This document shows, one piece after another, positions 34,301 through 41,252 of a stretch of DNA of 64,000 bases. This stretch comes from JANMOK01 sp031415055 (lineage in GTDB: Bacteria > Pseudomonadota > Alphaproteobacteria > Rhodobacterales > Rhodobacteraceae): assembly GCA_031415055.1 (NCBI GenBank), contig JANOQZ010000009.1:1-64000 (forward strand). Reading direction: 5' to 3'. Positions within the stretch are counted from its first letter, which is position 1, and every line of letters starts with the position of its first letter. The position numbers and the translations under genes were made by a program. Below the pieces are notes generated by a model. That model made no database searches. It was not told the origin of the DNA and was given only the letters and a program-made list of their open reading frames with translations.

Positions 34301-35878
34301 CGCCAATTTCGCGGCCGAATTAGCGACAAATTCCGCTATGAAAGCCGCCAAACTGGTCGCTGCATTCTGCAACGCATCGGCATCGTAAACATCGGCGTTG
34401 GCCAACAGCCGCGCGGTTCCAGCGTTCACCACCAAAACCAGTTTCCGCCCAGCTAAAATATCGTCGTCCGACACGCGCGCCCGCTGTGAAACAACCCCAA
34501 CAGCCATGACTTCCGTCGCATGATTTCGCCCAGCACCCTGTGGCAATCGAGCAATCAAATCACTGCTTAGTGGGCCGGTGGCGTTGGCATTTGCCCGCGA
34601 TTTGGCGACGGATTCACCGACTTGCGCGACGTGAGTTTCGCGATCAAACTGAAATGCGCAAGGCACATCGCTTCGATCAATTGTCGCATCCGCATCTGTG
34701 GGCAAGGCAATTGCAAATTCCATTTCCCCCGAAAGCGCAGCGATCCAACTGGCAAAAGCTGCGGCTATCACGTTTTCGGCGGCACCATCGGGCAAATCCA
34801 ATAGCGCAGTGAGGGTCGAACCCTCGGTAACCGTCGCAAGCCGCGAAAATGGTAGCGGCGCTGGTTTCATCTCCGCCAATTTCGATGCCCAAAGCACGTC
34901 AGAATTGGATCTGCCTTTGCTGCCCAAATTCTTGGGCACACTCAAAACCATGCCGACGTTCAAGCCGGTTTCCAGCGGCGACAGCGGGTGACCGTCCAAA
35001 GTCTCGATACCATGCAGCGACACGGCAAAATCGCTTGCCGCGACCACAATCTTACCCGAATCCGCCGCCAAAATCTGACCCGGCTTTTGCGCATTCTGCG
35101 GCATCACTTCCAAATGCCGCACCACCAAAAACCGCGAGCCGGTCCACAGTTTCGGCACGGTTAAGGTGTTCGCATAGGGCCCAAAATCCATCGCTCGAAC
35201 CAAGGCCGACAATTCGGCCGATTGCCGTGAGAAATCGAGAACGGCCATATTTTCGGGCCGTTTGTCACGACCATACCACTTTCGCTCACCGCTTTGCACA
35301 CGACCAGCCAATTGGCCTGACAGCAACCCTTCCAGCATGTCGGCAAACGCGGCAACGCCCGCTTCAAAGCACTTGGTGTTCAGGCTGAAAGCGGTCTCAT
35401 CTGGCGCGATGTCGAACTCGCGTTCAGCCAGAATTCGCCCGGCATCGACCCGTGCAGTCATTTCATGCCACGTCACGACATGGCGGCTTTCACCCGCCAA
35501 GATGGCCCATGATGTCACATTAAGTCCGGAATAGCCCGGTAACGGCCCGTCGTGGAAATTGATGGCTTGTTTGCCGCAGGCCAACAGCGACGCGGGCAGA
35601 ACAACCAGATTTGCCACGCTGAACAAAAAATCGGCGACAAGCCCGTCCATATCCGGGTTGTCCTGCGTTCCACCCAGACGGATCGACTTTGTGCCAGCCC
35701 AATCCCGAACCCGCTCATCTGATGAAATCACCGCAACAACGTTACCGCCCTTGGCAAGGAACTGTTGCGCGCATTCGACCAAAAGCGAGCCGTCGCCCAC
35801 GAATATAGCTGTCGTCGCCAATACTGCACCTCTTGGCAAATCTAACCCTGCGGACGCGCCAAAAGAATCGGTCGCCAT
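31343..35878 (-). CDS. NRPS: formyltransferase - C remnant - A with embedded FMN monooxygenase - T
   Basis: A 1511-aa protein. Residues 20-310 are a formyltransferase-like domain (INFHDGPLPGYSGLN near 106-120). Residues 340-530 resemble only the C-terminal part of a condensation domain; no HHxxxDG is present. The adenylation domain starts near 545, with YTSGSTGTPKG at 690-700 and FDIS at 735. It is interrupted at about 755-1120 by a luciferase-like monooxygenase of the MupA/Atu3671 type (LFYFASEAAG, VWTPERHFHAFGG, SGWQPNDF). It then resumes with NMYGPTET (1198), YRTGDL (1281) and NGKIDRKAL (1388). T domain: Ser1444 in DLGGHS. A basic C-terminal tail may dock to the PKS. It activates an amino acid, probably oxidises it on the carrier and may formylate it. 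Confidence 0.92.
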   Translation of the reverse strand: MATDSFGASAGLDLPRGAVLATTAIFVGDGSLLVECAQQFLAKGGNVVAVISSDERVRDWAGTKSIRLGGTQDNPDMDGLVADFLFSVANLVVLPASLLACGKQAINFHDGPLPGYSGLNVTSWAILAGESRHVVTWHEMTARVDAGRILAEREFDIAPDETAFSLNTKCFEAGVAAFADMLEGLLSGQLAGRVQSGERKWYGRDKRPENMAVLDFSRQSAELSALVRAMDFGPYANTLTVPKLWTGSRFLVVRHLEVMPQNAQKPGQILAADSGKIVVAASDFAVSLHGIETLDGHPLSPLETGLNVGMVLSVPKNLGSKGRSNSDVLWASKLAEMKPAPLPFSRLATVTEGSTLTALLDLPDGAAENVIAAAFASWIAALSGEMEFAIALPTDADATIDRSDVPCAFQFDRETHVAQVGESVAKSRANANATGPLSSDLIARLPQGAGRNHATEVMAVGVVSQRARVSDDDILAGRKLVLVVNAGTARLLANADVYDADALQNAATSLAAFIAEFVANSAAKLAEIPLNAPADLVGPKMALEPDESIDRAFYARAQATPDQTALEAGGEKLTYAELDARASALAGALAAKGAKAGVVVGLCLPRSTDLVVAMLAILKTSAAYLPLDPDYPIDRIKFMLTDSGAALIVADSKQAHTFALDPAKTIAPNSVGEPLKALQGASGGLAYLIYTSGSTGTPKGVMVSHSNVMNFMAGMDAVVPHKAGDRLLAVTSVSFDISVLEIFWTLTRGITVVLQTDGSGSDDSPSFSLFYFASEAAGSGHHAYRLLLEGAKFADENGFEAVWTPERHFHAFGGLYPNPAVASAMVAGITKNVKIRAGSIVLPLHHPVRAAEDWALVDNLSGGRAGMAIASGWQPNDFILQPQNFDNRKDVMLESIDTVRALWRGEPVDFPNHKGEMIKTTTLPRPVQSEIPMWITAAGNPETFAAAARKGCGVLTHLLGQTFDEVAEKIRAYRVAWAETGHPGLGTVTLMLHTFVGDDEDSVRETVRLPMRSYLKSAVDLIKRASWSFPTFVQKADVSGMTPQQVFEKEELSKEETDALLDHAFDRYYRDSGLFGTPDSCVEIVRKVAAIGVDEIACLIDFGVDTDLALAHLQHIKALMDNVKSAEGVSRKASVAEHIVENRITHLQCTPSASSMLLADAPGRTALARLQVMLVGGEALPPELARGLREQVPGVLLNMYGPTETTVWSSVAQLDAVGEKVPLGNAIANTILSVRNAFGQSLPEGIAGELWIGGDGVAQGYWNRTDLTADRFVESGGSRFYRTGDLVRRQGEVLEFLGRIDNQVKIRGHRIELGEIEAKLSALPNVRQSVVVAQTDAVGEKRLVGYCIANAGMAIDPIELRQALTGMLPDFMVPSLIVVQERFPMTPNGKIDRKALTTLQTSQVTETIEAEGDTQEAIAEIWREALGLTHVGMTDNFFDLGGHSLLVVQVQRRLKQKFGKEIPIVDMFRYSTIRSLAARLEGEASNDNSAAKRGQERAMARRDRMARRTGS

Positions 35879-35883
35879 TCAGC

Positions 35884-35940
35884 CCGCAATTGCGGCAATC
35901 TTGTGCAATCAACTATGGCATTACTGTGGTGATTTGCACA
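35884..35940. promoter_or_regulatory. Palindromes in the NRPS promoter region
   Basis: Directly upstream of the NRPS ATG (35878) is the perfect 12-bp palindrome CCGCAATTGCGG (35884-35895). Beyond it is an inverted pair, TGTGCAATC (35902-35910) and GATTTGCACA (35931-35940). Either could be an operator for the assembly-line operon or a structured 5' leader. No -35/-10 pair is convincing by eye. No dedicated regulator gene is seen next to the cluster. Confidence 0.4.
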
Positions 35941-35997
35941 TAAATTGTTGGAAATGACGGCAAAAAATGCTGTCCGCCTGACCAAGTTTGGTGAAAT

Positions 35998-36073
<76 letters not shown>

Positions 36074-36136
36074 GATTTCACGCGTGTCTAGAACCGGGCC
36101 AATTCTGGTTCAAGCGAAAAATTGGCCCGGTAAAGC

Positions 36137-36472
36137 TTACTCGTCGTCGCCTCCCGGAACATCGGCGATATCGTCAAGATCGACGTTGTCGTCCTCATCG
36201 GTTTCCAGCAGCTCGTCGTCAACCTCGGCACCTTCCTGGTCTTCGGTGTCCAGCACGTCAACATCATCCTCGACTTCCGGCAACTCGACATCGTCGCGCT
36301 TCGGATCGGGTTTCACCCGTTCAGGCGTGCCACGCAGTTTAACCTGCGTCAGACTTTCCTTGGTGAAAGTCGCAGCACACGACGGGCAGGTCATCGGATC
36401 GGTGGTCAGGTCGTAAAATCGTGTCGCGCAGGTCGGGCAAACGCGTTTTACACCCCATTCGTCTTTGGGCAT
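36137..36472 (-). CDS. TIGR02300 family (FYDLN-acid) protein
   Basis: A 111-aa protein with an N-terminal zinc-ribbon: CPTC near residue 12 and CPSC near residue 29. Between them is the FYDLTTDPMTCPSC stretch that gives the family its name (FYDLN). The second half is extremely acidic (runs of D and E from about residue 60 to the end). The family is restricted to alphaproteobacteria and its function is not known. Zinc- or nucleic-acid-binding at the N-terminus with a disordered acidic tail is a guess. It stands alone between tRNA-Ala and the divergent PHB depolymerase gene. Confidence 0.92.
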   Translation of the reverse strand: MPKDEWGVKRVCPTCATRFYDLTTDPMTCPSCAATFTKESLTQVKLRGTPERVKPDPKRDDVELPEVEDDVDVLDTEDQEGAEVDDELLETDEDDNVDLDDIADVPGGDDE

Positions 36473-36657
36473 TGCTGTCCCTCATCTTGGATATATGAAA
36501 AATCTGCTGCCTCGTGCCATTGCTGGTAACGAATGTCAAAGGCTTTGGTGCCACAGTTGTCATAGTGGCGTATGCTGCAAGTGCGAAATAAGCTTGATGC
36601 ACTGCACGAAGATGATTAGCTTCTTTGCAACAAGCAGAAAAATAAAGGTTTTTCCCA

Positions 36658-37902
36658 GTGCTTTATCACGCGTATGAAATGACCCACGCTGCAATCTCTC
36701 CCATGCGGGCTGCGGCCCAACTTGGGCGTGACATGGCCAAATCGCCGTTCAACCCTTTCTCGACCTTCTATCCGGCCCGCGCTTCGGCGGCGGCGTTCGA
36801 GATGTTCATTTCCGCGACGCGACGTTATGGCAAACCCGAATTCGGCATCAAGACTTGTTTGGTTGACGGCATTTCAACGCCGGTCGTGCAGGAAACCATT
36901 CTCGCCTTGCCGTTTTGCAATCTGATCCGATTCCGCCGCGCCAGCGATGCCGCGATCCGTCGCAATGATCCAAAAGTGTTGATGATTTCGCCGATGTCCG
37001 GCCATTATGCCACGCTGCTGCGAGGCACCGTTGGGGCGATGTTGCCCGATCACGACGTTTACATCACCGATTGGAACGACGCGCGGGATGTGTCTGCCTC
37101 GGCGGGTGATTTCGATTTGGATGATTTTACCGACTATCTGATCCAATTCATCAAACTACTGGCGCAAGACGGCGCGCGCCCGCATGTCATGGCGGTTTGT
37201 CAACCCGGCGTGCCGATGATGGCGGCAGCAGGCCTGATGGCCGAAGACAACGATCCAGCGCGACCTGCGTCTATCACCTTGATGGGATCGCCCATCGACA
37301 CCAGTCGCAACCCGAAAAAACCGAATGAGCTGGCCACCAGCCGCGGCCTAAGCTGGTTTGAAAACTCGGTTATCGTCAATGTGCCTTGGCCCAACAAAGG
37401 TTTCATGCGACGCGTCTACCCGGGCTTCCTGCAACTGACCGGCTTTATGACCATGAACCTCGACCGGCATTTCGATGCCCATGTCGAACATTACAAAGAC
37501 CTGATCAAAGGCGACGGTGACAGCGCCGATGCGCACCGTGAATTCTATGATGAATACATGTCGGTGATGGACCTGACGGCCGAATTCTATCTGCAAACTA
37601 TCGAGCGGGTGTTTCAACAGCGTGGTCTGGCGACAAAAACCTACAAATACCGCGATCGATTGGTCGATCTGGCCAAGATCACCGACATTCCGGTGCTGAC
37701 CATCGAAGGCGAGCGCGATGACATCACCGGTTTGGGCCAAACCCAAGCCGTGCATGATTTGTTGACCAACATGCCGAAAACCAGCCAAAAGCACTTTACC
37801 GCCAAGGGCGTCGGTCACTATGGTGTGTTCAACGGTTCGAAATGGCGCAGCATGATCCAACCGAAAATCGCCGAATTTATTCGTGCGAATGTCATTGCCT
37901 GA
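36658..37902 (+). CDS. phaZ: Intracellular polyhydroxyalkanoate depolymerase
   Basis: A 414-aa member of the cytoplasmic PHB depolymerase family (TIGR01849 type), which degrades stored poly-3-hydroxybutyrate. The nucleophile elbow uses cysteine (AVCQPGVP, near residue 182). The family C-terminus has TIEGERDDITGLGQ (near 347) and the histidine motif GVGHYGVFNG (near 387). The start is GTG at 36658, giving MLYHAYEM, which matches the conserved N-terminus of the family; ATG 36679 would cut it off. An AAAGG ribosome site lies about 9 nt upstream. It overlaps the following metallopeptidase gene by 14 nt. Confidence 0.93.
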   Translation: MLYHAYEMTHAAISPMRAAAQLGRDMAKSPFNPFSTFYPARASAAAFEMFISATRRYGKPEFGIKTCLVDGISTPVVQETILALPFCNLIRFRRASDAAIRRNDPKVLMISPMSGHYATLLRGTVGAMLPDHDVYITDWNDARDVSASAGDFDLDDFTDYLIQFIKLLAQDGARPHVMAVCQPGVPMMAAAGLMAEDNDPARPASITLMGSPIDTSRNPKKPNELATSRGLSWFENSVIVNVPWPNKGFMRRVYPGFLQLTGFMTMNLDRHFDAHVEHYKDLIKGDGDSADAHREFYDEYMSVMDLTAEFYLQTIERVFQQRGLATKTYKYRDRLVDLAKITDIPVLTIEGERDDITGLGQTQAVHDLLTNMPKTSQKHFTAKGVGHYGVFNGSKWRSMIQPKIAEFIRANVIA

Positions 37903-38596
37903 ACCGGTGAGCGAATCGATCAAAGTCGGCTCGCCGGAAATCATCGTCGAATTGCGCCGTTCTACCCGCGCGCGACGCATGACGCTGCGCCTGTCAAATG
38001 CCACCGGCCTTGCCACGCTGACTTTGCCGAAACGCGCCAGTCTGACCGAAGCGCGATTGTTCGCCGAACGTCAGCAAGAATGGTTGCGCAAGCACATGGC
38101 CAAACGTCCCGAACGCAATATCATCGCTTTGGGTCAGTCCCTGCCCATTCGCGGCATAACCACCGAACTGGTGCAAGGCGCTGGTCGCTTGGTCACTTTG
38201 GATGCAGCCCGTCTGTGCATTCCCGGCAACCCCGACCTTGCCGCCCGTAAACTGCAAGGCTGGCTAAAAGCGCAGGCGCGGGTTGATTTGACTACCGCCT
38301 CGCAATTCTATGCCACCAAACTGGGGAAACCTTTCACCAGCATTTCCCTGCGCGACACGCGGTCTCGCTGGGGGTCGTGTTCGACGGCTGGGGCGCTGAT
38401 GTATTCTTGGCGGCTGATTTTGGCCCCGGCGTCAGTGCTGGATTATGTCGCTGCGCACGAAGTGGCGCATCTGAAAGTGATGAACCATTCCGCCGATTTT
38501 TGGACCGAAGTCGCGCGATTGAAACCCACTTTCAAACAAGACCGCGATTGGCTGCGCAAGAATGGCCCGTCGCTGCACGCATTCGAATTCAACTGA
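37889..38596 (+). CDS. YgjP/SprT-like zinc metallopeptidase (DUF45, M48-type)
   Basis: A 235-aa protein with the DUF45 layout: an N-terminal beta-rich half (VELRRSTRARRMTLRLS near residue 18), then RDTRSRWGSCSTAG (near 151) and the zinc motif AAHEVAHLKVMNHSADFW (HExxH with a third histidine, near 193-210). Family members are presumed cytoplasmic metallopeptidases; no substrate is established. The ATG at 37889 lies inside the 3' end of phaZ, so translation is coupled. An in-frame GTG at 37883 is possible. Confidence 0.88.
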   Translation: MSLPEPVSESIKVGSPEIIVELRRSTRARRMTLRLSNATGLATLTLPKRASLTEARLFAERQQEWLRKHMAKRPERNIIALGQSLPIRGITTELVQGAGRLVTLDAARLCIPGNPDLAARKLQGWLKAQARVDLTTASQFYATKLGKPFTSISLRDTRSRWGSCSTAGALMYSWRLILAPASVLDYVAAHEVAHLKVMNHSADFWTEVARLKPTFKQDRDWLRKNGPSLHAFEFN

Positions 38597-38632
38597 CTTG
38601 ACGCATCGAACGGTTTGTCACCAGAAACAGCC

Positions 38633-39277
38633 ATGCTTCAACCAGAATCCAGCCCAGATTTGCCCGCGCATGAACGTGTCTATCGCGCCCTGCGCACACG
38701 TATCATGCATGGTGTCTTGGAACCCGGCACCAGCCTGACGTTGCGCGGAATTGCCGCCGATTTCGCCGTGTCGATGACGCCAGCGCGGGAGGCGGTGCGC
38801 AGGCTTTCCGCCGAGGGTGCGGTGCAATTGTCCAATTCCGGTCGCGTGACTACGCCAATACTCAGCGGCGACCGTTTGGAAGAACTGGCCTCGTTGCGGG
38901 CATTATTGGAACCCGAACTGGCGTCGCGTGCTTTGCCCCGCGCCCATCTGGCGTTGATCGACCGGCTGCAGGGCATCAACGGCACGATCGATCAGATGAT
39001 CCTGACCGGCGATGCCGCTGGCTATGTTCGATCCAACCTCGAATTCCACCGCACGCTGTATTTGCGTGCCCAAGCCCCCGCTATTCTGGCTTTGACCGAG
39101 ACGGTCTGGCTGCAACTTGGCCCCACGATGCGCTGGCTTTATGCCAAGGGAAACACGCCACGGGCGGGCGAAAACCATCGCAAGATATTGGCCGCCCTTC
39201 GCGCCGGTGACGAGCCGGGGCTGCGACTGGCGGTAAGGGCAGATGTGGTGCAGGGGTTGCGGATGCTGGCGAGTTGA
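38633..39277 (+). CDS. GntR-family (FadR subfamily) transcriptional regulator
   Basis: A 214-aa regulator. The N-terminal winged HTH is seen in ERVYRALRTRIMHGVLEPG, then LTLRGIAADFAVSMTPAREAVRRLSAEG (residues about 14-66). The rest is an all-helical FCD ligand domain with the metal-binding FHRTLYLRA (near residue 141) and ENHRKILAAL (near 180). The start is ATG 38633; a TTG at 38615 would add six residues. It follows the metallopeptidase gene by 36 nt. The target and ligand are not evident; it could control phaZ or genes outside the window. Confidence 0.9.
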   Translation: MLQPESSPDLPAHERVYRALRTRIMHGVLEPGTSLTLRGIAADFAVSMTPAREAVRRLSAEGAVQLSNSGRVTTPILSGDRLEELASLRALLEPELASRALPRAHLALIDRLQGINGTIDQMILTGDAAGYVRSNLEFHRTLYLRAQAPAILALTETVWLQLGPTMRWLYAKGNTPRAGENHRKILAALRAGDEPGLRLAVRADVVQGLRMLAS

Positions 39278-39344
39278 AAGCCGAGTGCGCGCACGCGTGC
39301 CAGAACGCGTAACTATTTGATATTATTTGATAAAATTTTTCAAA

Positions 39345-39360
39345 TTAACCATATTTTAAC
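39345..39360. promoter_or_regulatory. Perfect CtrA-type binding box TTAA-N7-TTAAC
   Basis: TTAACCATATTTTAAC matches the full alphaproteobacterial CtrA consensus TTAA-N7-TTAAC with no mismatch. It lies 68 nt beyond the GntR gene in a non-coding region. No protein gene starts downstream on the plus strand within 700 bp, so it may drive a small RNA, mark a replication-related element, or be fortuitous in AT-rich DNA. Confidence 0.5.
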
Positions 39361-39622
39361 TGGTTTCATTCGAGATTTTGACGGACATGGCTTGGACAAA
39401 ATCATGAATTTGTGACCGAGGATGCGGACGAGGCTGTAGGCGGAAACTTGTCGGTGATCAGATTGAGCGCCGAACAGAATGGTTAATTTCCGCGCTTTTT
39501 GGCGCCAATCCGTTGCAGTTTTTGGCCGGTTTTTGCAGGTTTCATGCCGGTTTTCGGGCGTTTCGCGAGGGTCGTTAACTAATTTCGTCGGAGCGTGCGA
39601 GTGCGCAAAGCTTACAACCGAA

Positions 39623-39684
39623 GTCCCGGCCTTGAGCCGGGACCCCTAGTTGGCCTAAACGGAGACCCCGGATCAAGTCCGGGG
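39623..39684. repeat. Two REP-like palindromes
   Basis: GTCCCGGCCTTGAGCCGGGAC (39623-39643) and CCCCGGATCAAGTCCGGGG (39666-39684) are two hairpin-forming palindromes separated by 22 bp. The two units are related (CCGG cores, TTGAG/TCAAG loops in opposite orientation), the arrangement of paired REP/BIME-type intergenic repeats. Copies elsewhere in the genome would confirm it. Confidence 0.7.
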
Positions 39685-39777
39685 CAGCGGACTACTGCCC
39701 CTGAACCCACGGCACCTAAAATCTGAACAAAAAACGATAATTCCCGACGCGGCGCACCCAGCCACAGCGTTGCCGAC

Positions 39778-39809
39778 GCACACGCCCGCCCGCCCAAGCG
39801 GGCGTGTGC
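39778..39809. repeat. Inverted repeat GCACACGCCCGC / GCGGGCGTGTGC
   Basis: A 12-bp perfect stem with an 8-nt loop. It abuts the next hairpin without a gap. There is no T-run, so it reads as a repeat or structured element rather than a classical terminator. Confidence 0.65.
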
Positions 39810-39834
39810 CTGAAAGTCGCAGCGCGACTTTCAG
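39810..39834. repeat. Inverted repeat CTGAAAGTCGC / GCGACTTTCAG
   Basis: An 11-bp perfect stem with a 3-nt loop (AGC), directly adjoining the hairpin at 39778-39809. The pair forms two consecutive strong hairpins. Confidence 0.65.
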
Positions 39835-40025
39835 AGTGACCTGTCGGAAGGGTGCGCTTATAAAAAACGAAACGCACCCACATCCAATGGTGTCGTTTCG
39901 ACTGGTAACACGCTGATTTTCAATTCAGCGTCTTGCTTGGCAAATTGCGCGTATTGGTGAGATTGAGGAGTGGGAATGATATTGGGTCTAGTAAAAACCG
40001 GAAATACAATACCGTCAATCAATGC

Positions 40026-41183
40026 TCAATTTCCTTCAAGGCGAGATTGTATTGCCAACGGTAGGTCGACAAACCTCCGAACAAGCTTTCCGGCAAACGG
40101 CTCGAAATCCTTGAGCGCGTGCGCTGTAGCAAGGTCACAACGAAATAGGTCGCATTCGTATGCATAGACAAGGTGAAGTACGTCTGCAAAGTCAGATTTT
40201 TTTGGTGCATTTCCACCATTTACTTTGGCATCAATAAATGGCTCTAAATGCGCCAATCGACCCTTTCCAAATTTGTCAACAATACTCGAATAGTCTGGTT
40301 TAAAAAGTTTAGGTGTACGCCTAAGCGGTCTAAGAACTTTTCTGATAGACTCACTGTCCAGACCATCGGAAACTAATCTCGCCTTGATTTCCGCAACTTG
40401 TTTTTCATTTTTCGCTTTCACTGCCTTTCTAGTGTCATTGAATTCAATTAATTTTTCTATGGCTCCCTGCATTTTATCAACTGTTTCTTGAAAAAATTCT
40501 TTAAGGAAATTTTCGCGGCCGGCAAATTGATACCATAAATCGGCAAAATTTTCCGGATCAGCGGTCCAGTTCGTCAAGCGATCGCTGAGAGTCAAACTGC
40601 TTATTTCCCCCAAAATGTAGCGCTCAAAAAGTCTATCATTAACAACGCTGTCCGGAATTGGAAACGTTGAGGAGTTGGCGATAGCGCGGCTGAAAGGAAA
40701 CGATCTTTGGCCAATAGCTGCTCGAAGTCCTCGAATGTTACCGAGTTTCCTTCGGCCCTCCCTATTCAGACCGGGTACACTTTTTATTGTGTTGGCTAGT
40801 TCCCGCTTGATAGTTTGATCGATCCTTTTCGGAAGAAACGCTTCGAACGTAGCGCTTGGCATCCAAGTGCCATTATTCGGGAATTTGGCACCTTCCTTTA
40901 AATCTGTAATGAATGGAAACGCATTTTTGTTGCAATACTGTTTAAGCAAGCGACCGCGCGCACGTCTATCGGGCAAATACTCCGTCGTAAGTGGCCGCGT
41001 AATGAATTCAGAAATATGGAGCATCGAGTATCCGGTCATTACGCTGCCATCACGAATACATTTTTGCAAAAAAGCAGCCACTTCGTTGACCTCATTCGTT
41101 GGGTTCGGGCTGGACAGAGCAATGTAATCTTGTGTGTCGAGGTACACAATTAGAGGCATGGGCTTACTTGAAATTCTTGACAT
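40026..41183 (-). CDS. AT-rich orphan protein with PIN-like nuclease pattern
   Basis: A 385-aa protein of no family I can name. The spacing of acidic residues matches PIN-fold RNases: Asp16 in VYLDTQDY at the first strand, Glu59 in HISEF, and a C-terminal SDFADVLHLVYAYE (Asp331, Asp334) followed by CDLFRCDLATAHAL (Asp350). A long charged helical region (about residues 235-290) is inserted between. Its base composition and codon use are clearly more AT-rich than any neighbour, which suggests recent transfer. It sits alone between a repeat-rich non-coding region and smpB, with no antitoxin-like partner. An ATG at 41159 (MPLIVYLD) is an alternative start. A role in RNA cleavage or phage defence is a hypothesis. 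Confidence 0.6.
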   Translation of the reverse strand: MSRISSKPMPLIVYLDTQDYIALSSPNPTNEVNEVAAFLQKCIRDGSVMTGYSMLHISEFITRPLTTEYLPDRRARGRLLKQYCNKNAFPFITDLKEGAKFPNNGTWMPSATFEAFLPKRIDQTIKRELANTIKSVPGLNREGRRKLGNIRGLRAAIGQRSFPFSRAIANSSTFPIPDSVVNDRLFERYILGEISSLTLSDRLTNWTADPENFADLWYQFAGRENFLKEFFQETVDKMQGAIEKLIEFNDTRKAVKAKNEKQVAEIKARLVSDGLDSESIRKVLRPLRRTPKLFKPDYSSIVDKFGKGRLAHLEPFIDAKVNGGNAPKKSDFADVLHLVYAYECDLFRCDLATAHALKDFEPFAGKLVRRFVDLPLAIQSRLEGN

Positions 41184-41252
41184 ATTTTGTCGCCAGTCCT
41201 AACAGCAGTGAGCGCGTGATTTTGCACCAATTTGCATTGCACCCCTCACCCC

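Larger units (their letters stand above)
39278..40025. other. Intergenic stretch of about 750 bp with repeats and a CtrA-type box
   Basis: No credible coding sequence was found on either strand; the longest open frames cross the palindromic repeats. The first 90 bp are AT-rich, with ATTTGATA twice in tandem (39315-39333 region), and end in a CtrA-type box. From 39600 to 39840 there are four palindromic elements. From 39840 to 40025 there are further short dyads: CGAAACG/CGTTTCG around 39868-39900, and ACGCTGA/TCAGCGT at 39910-39931. It borders an acquired-looking AT-rich gene. Confidence 0.7.
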
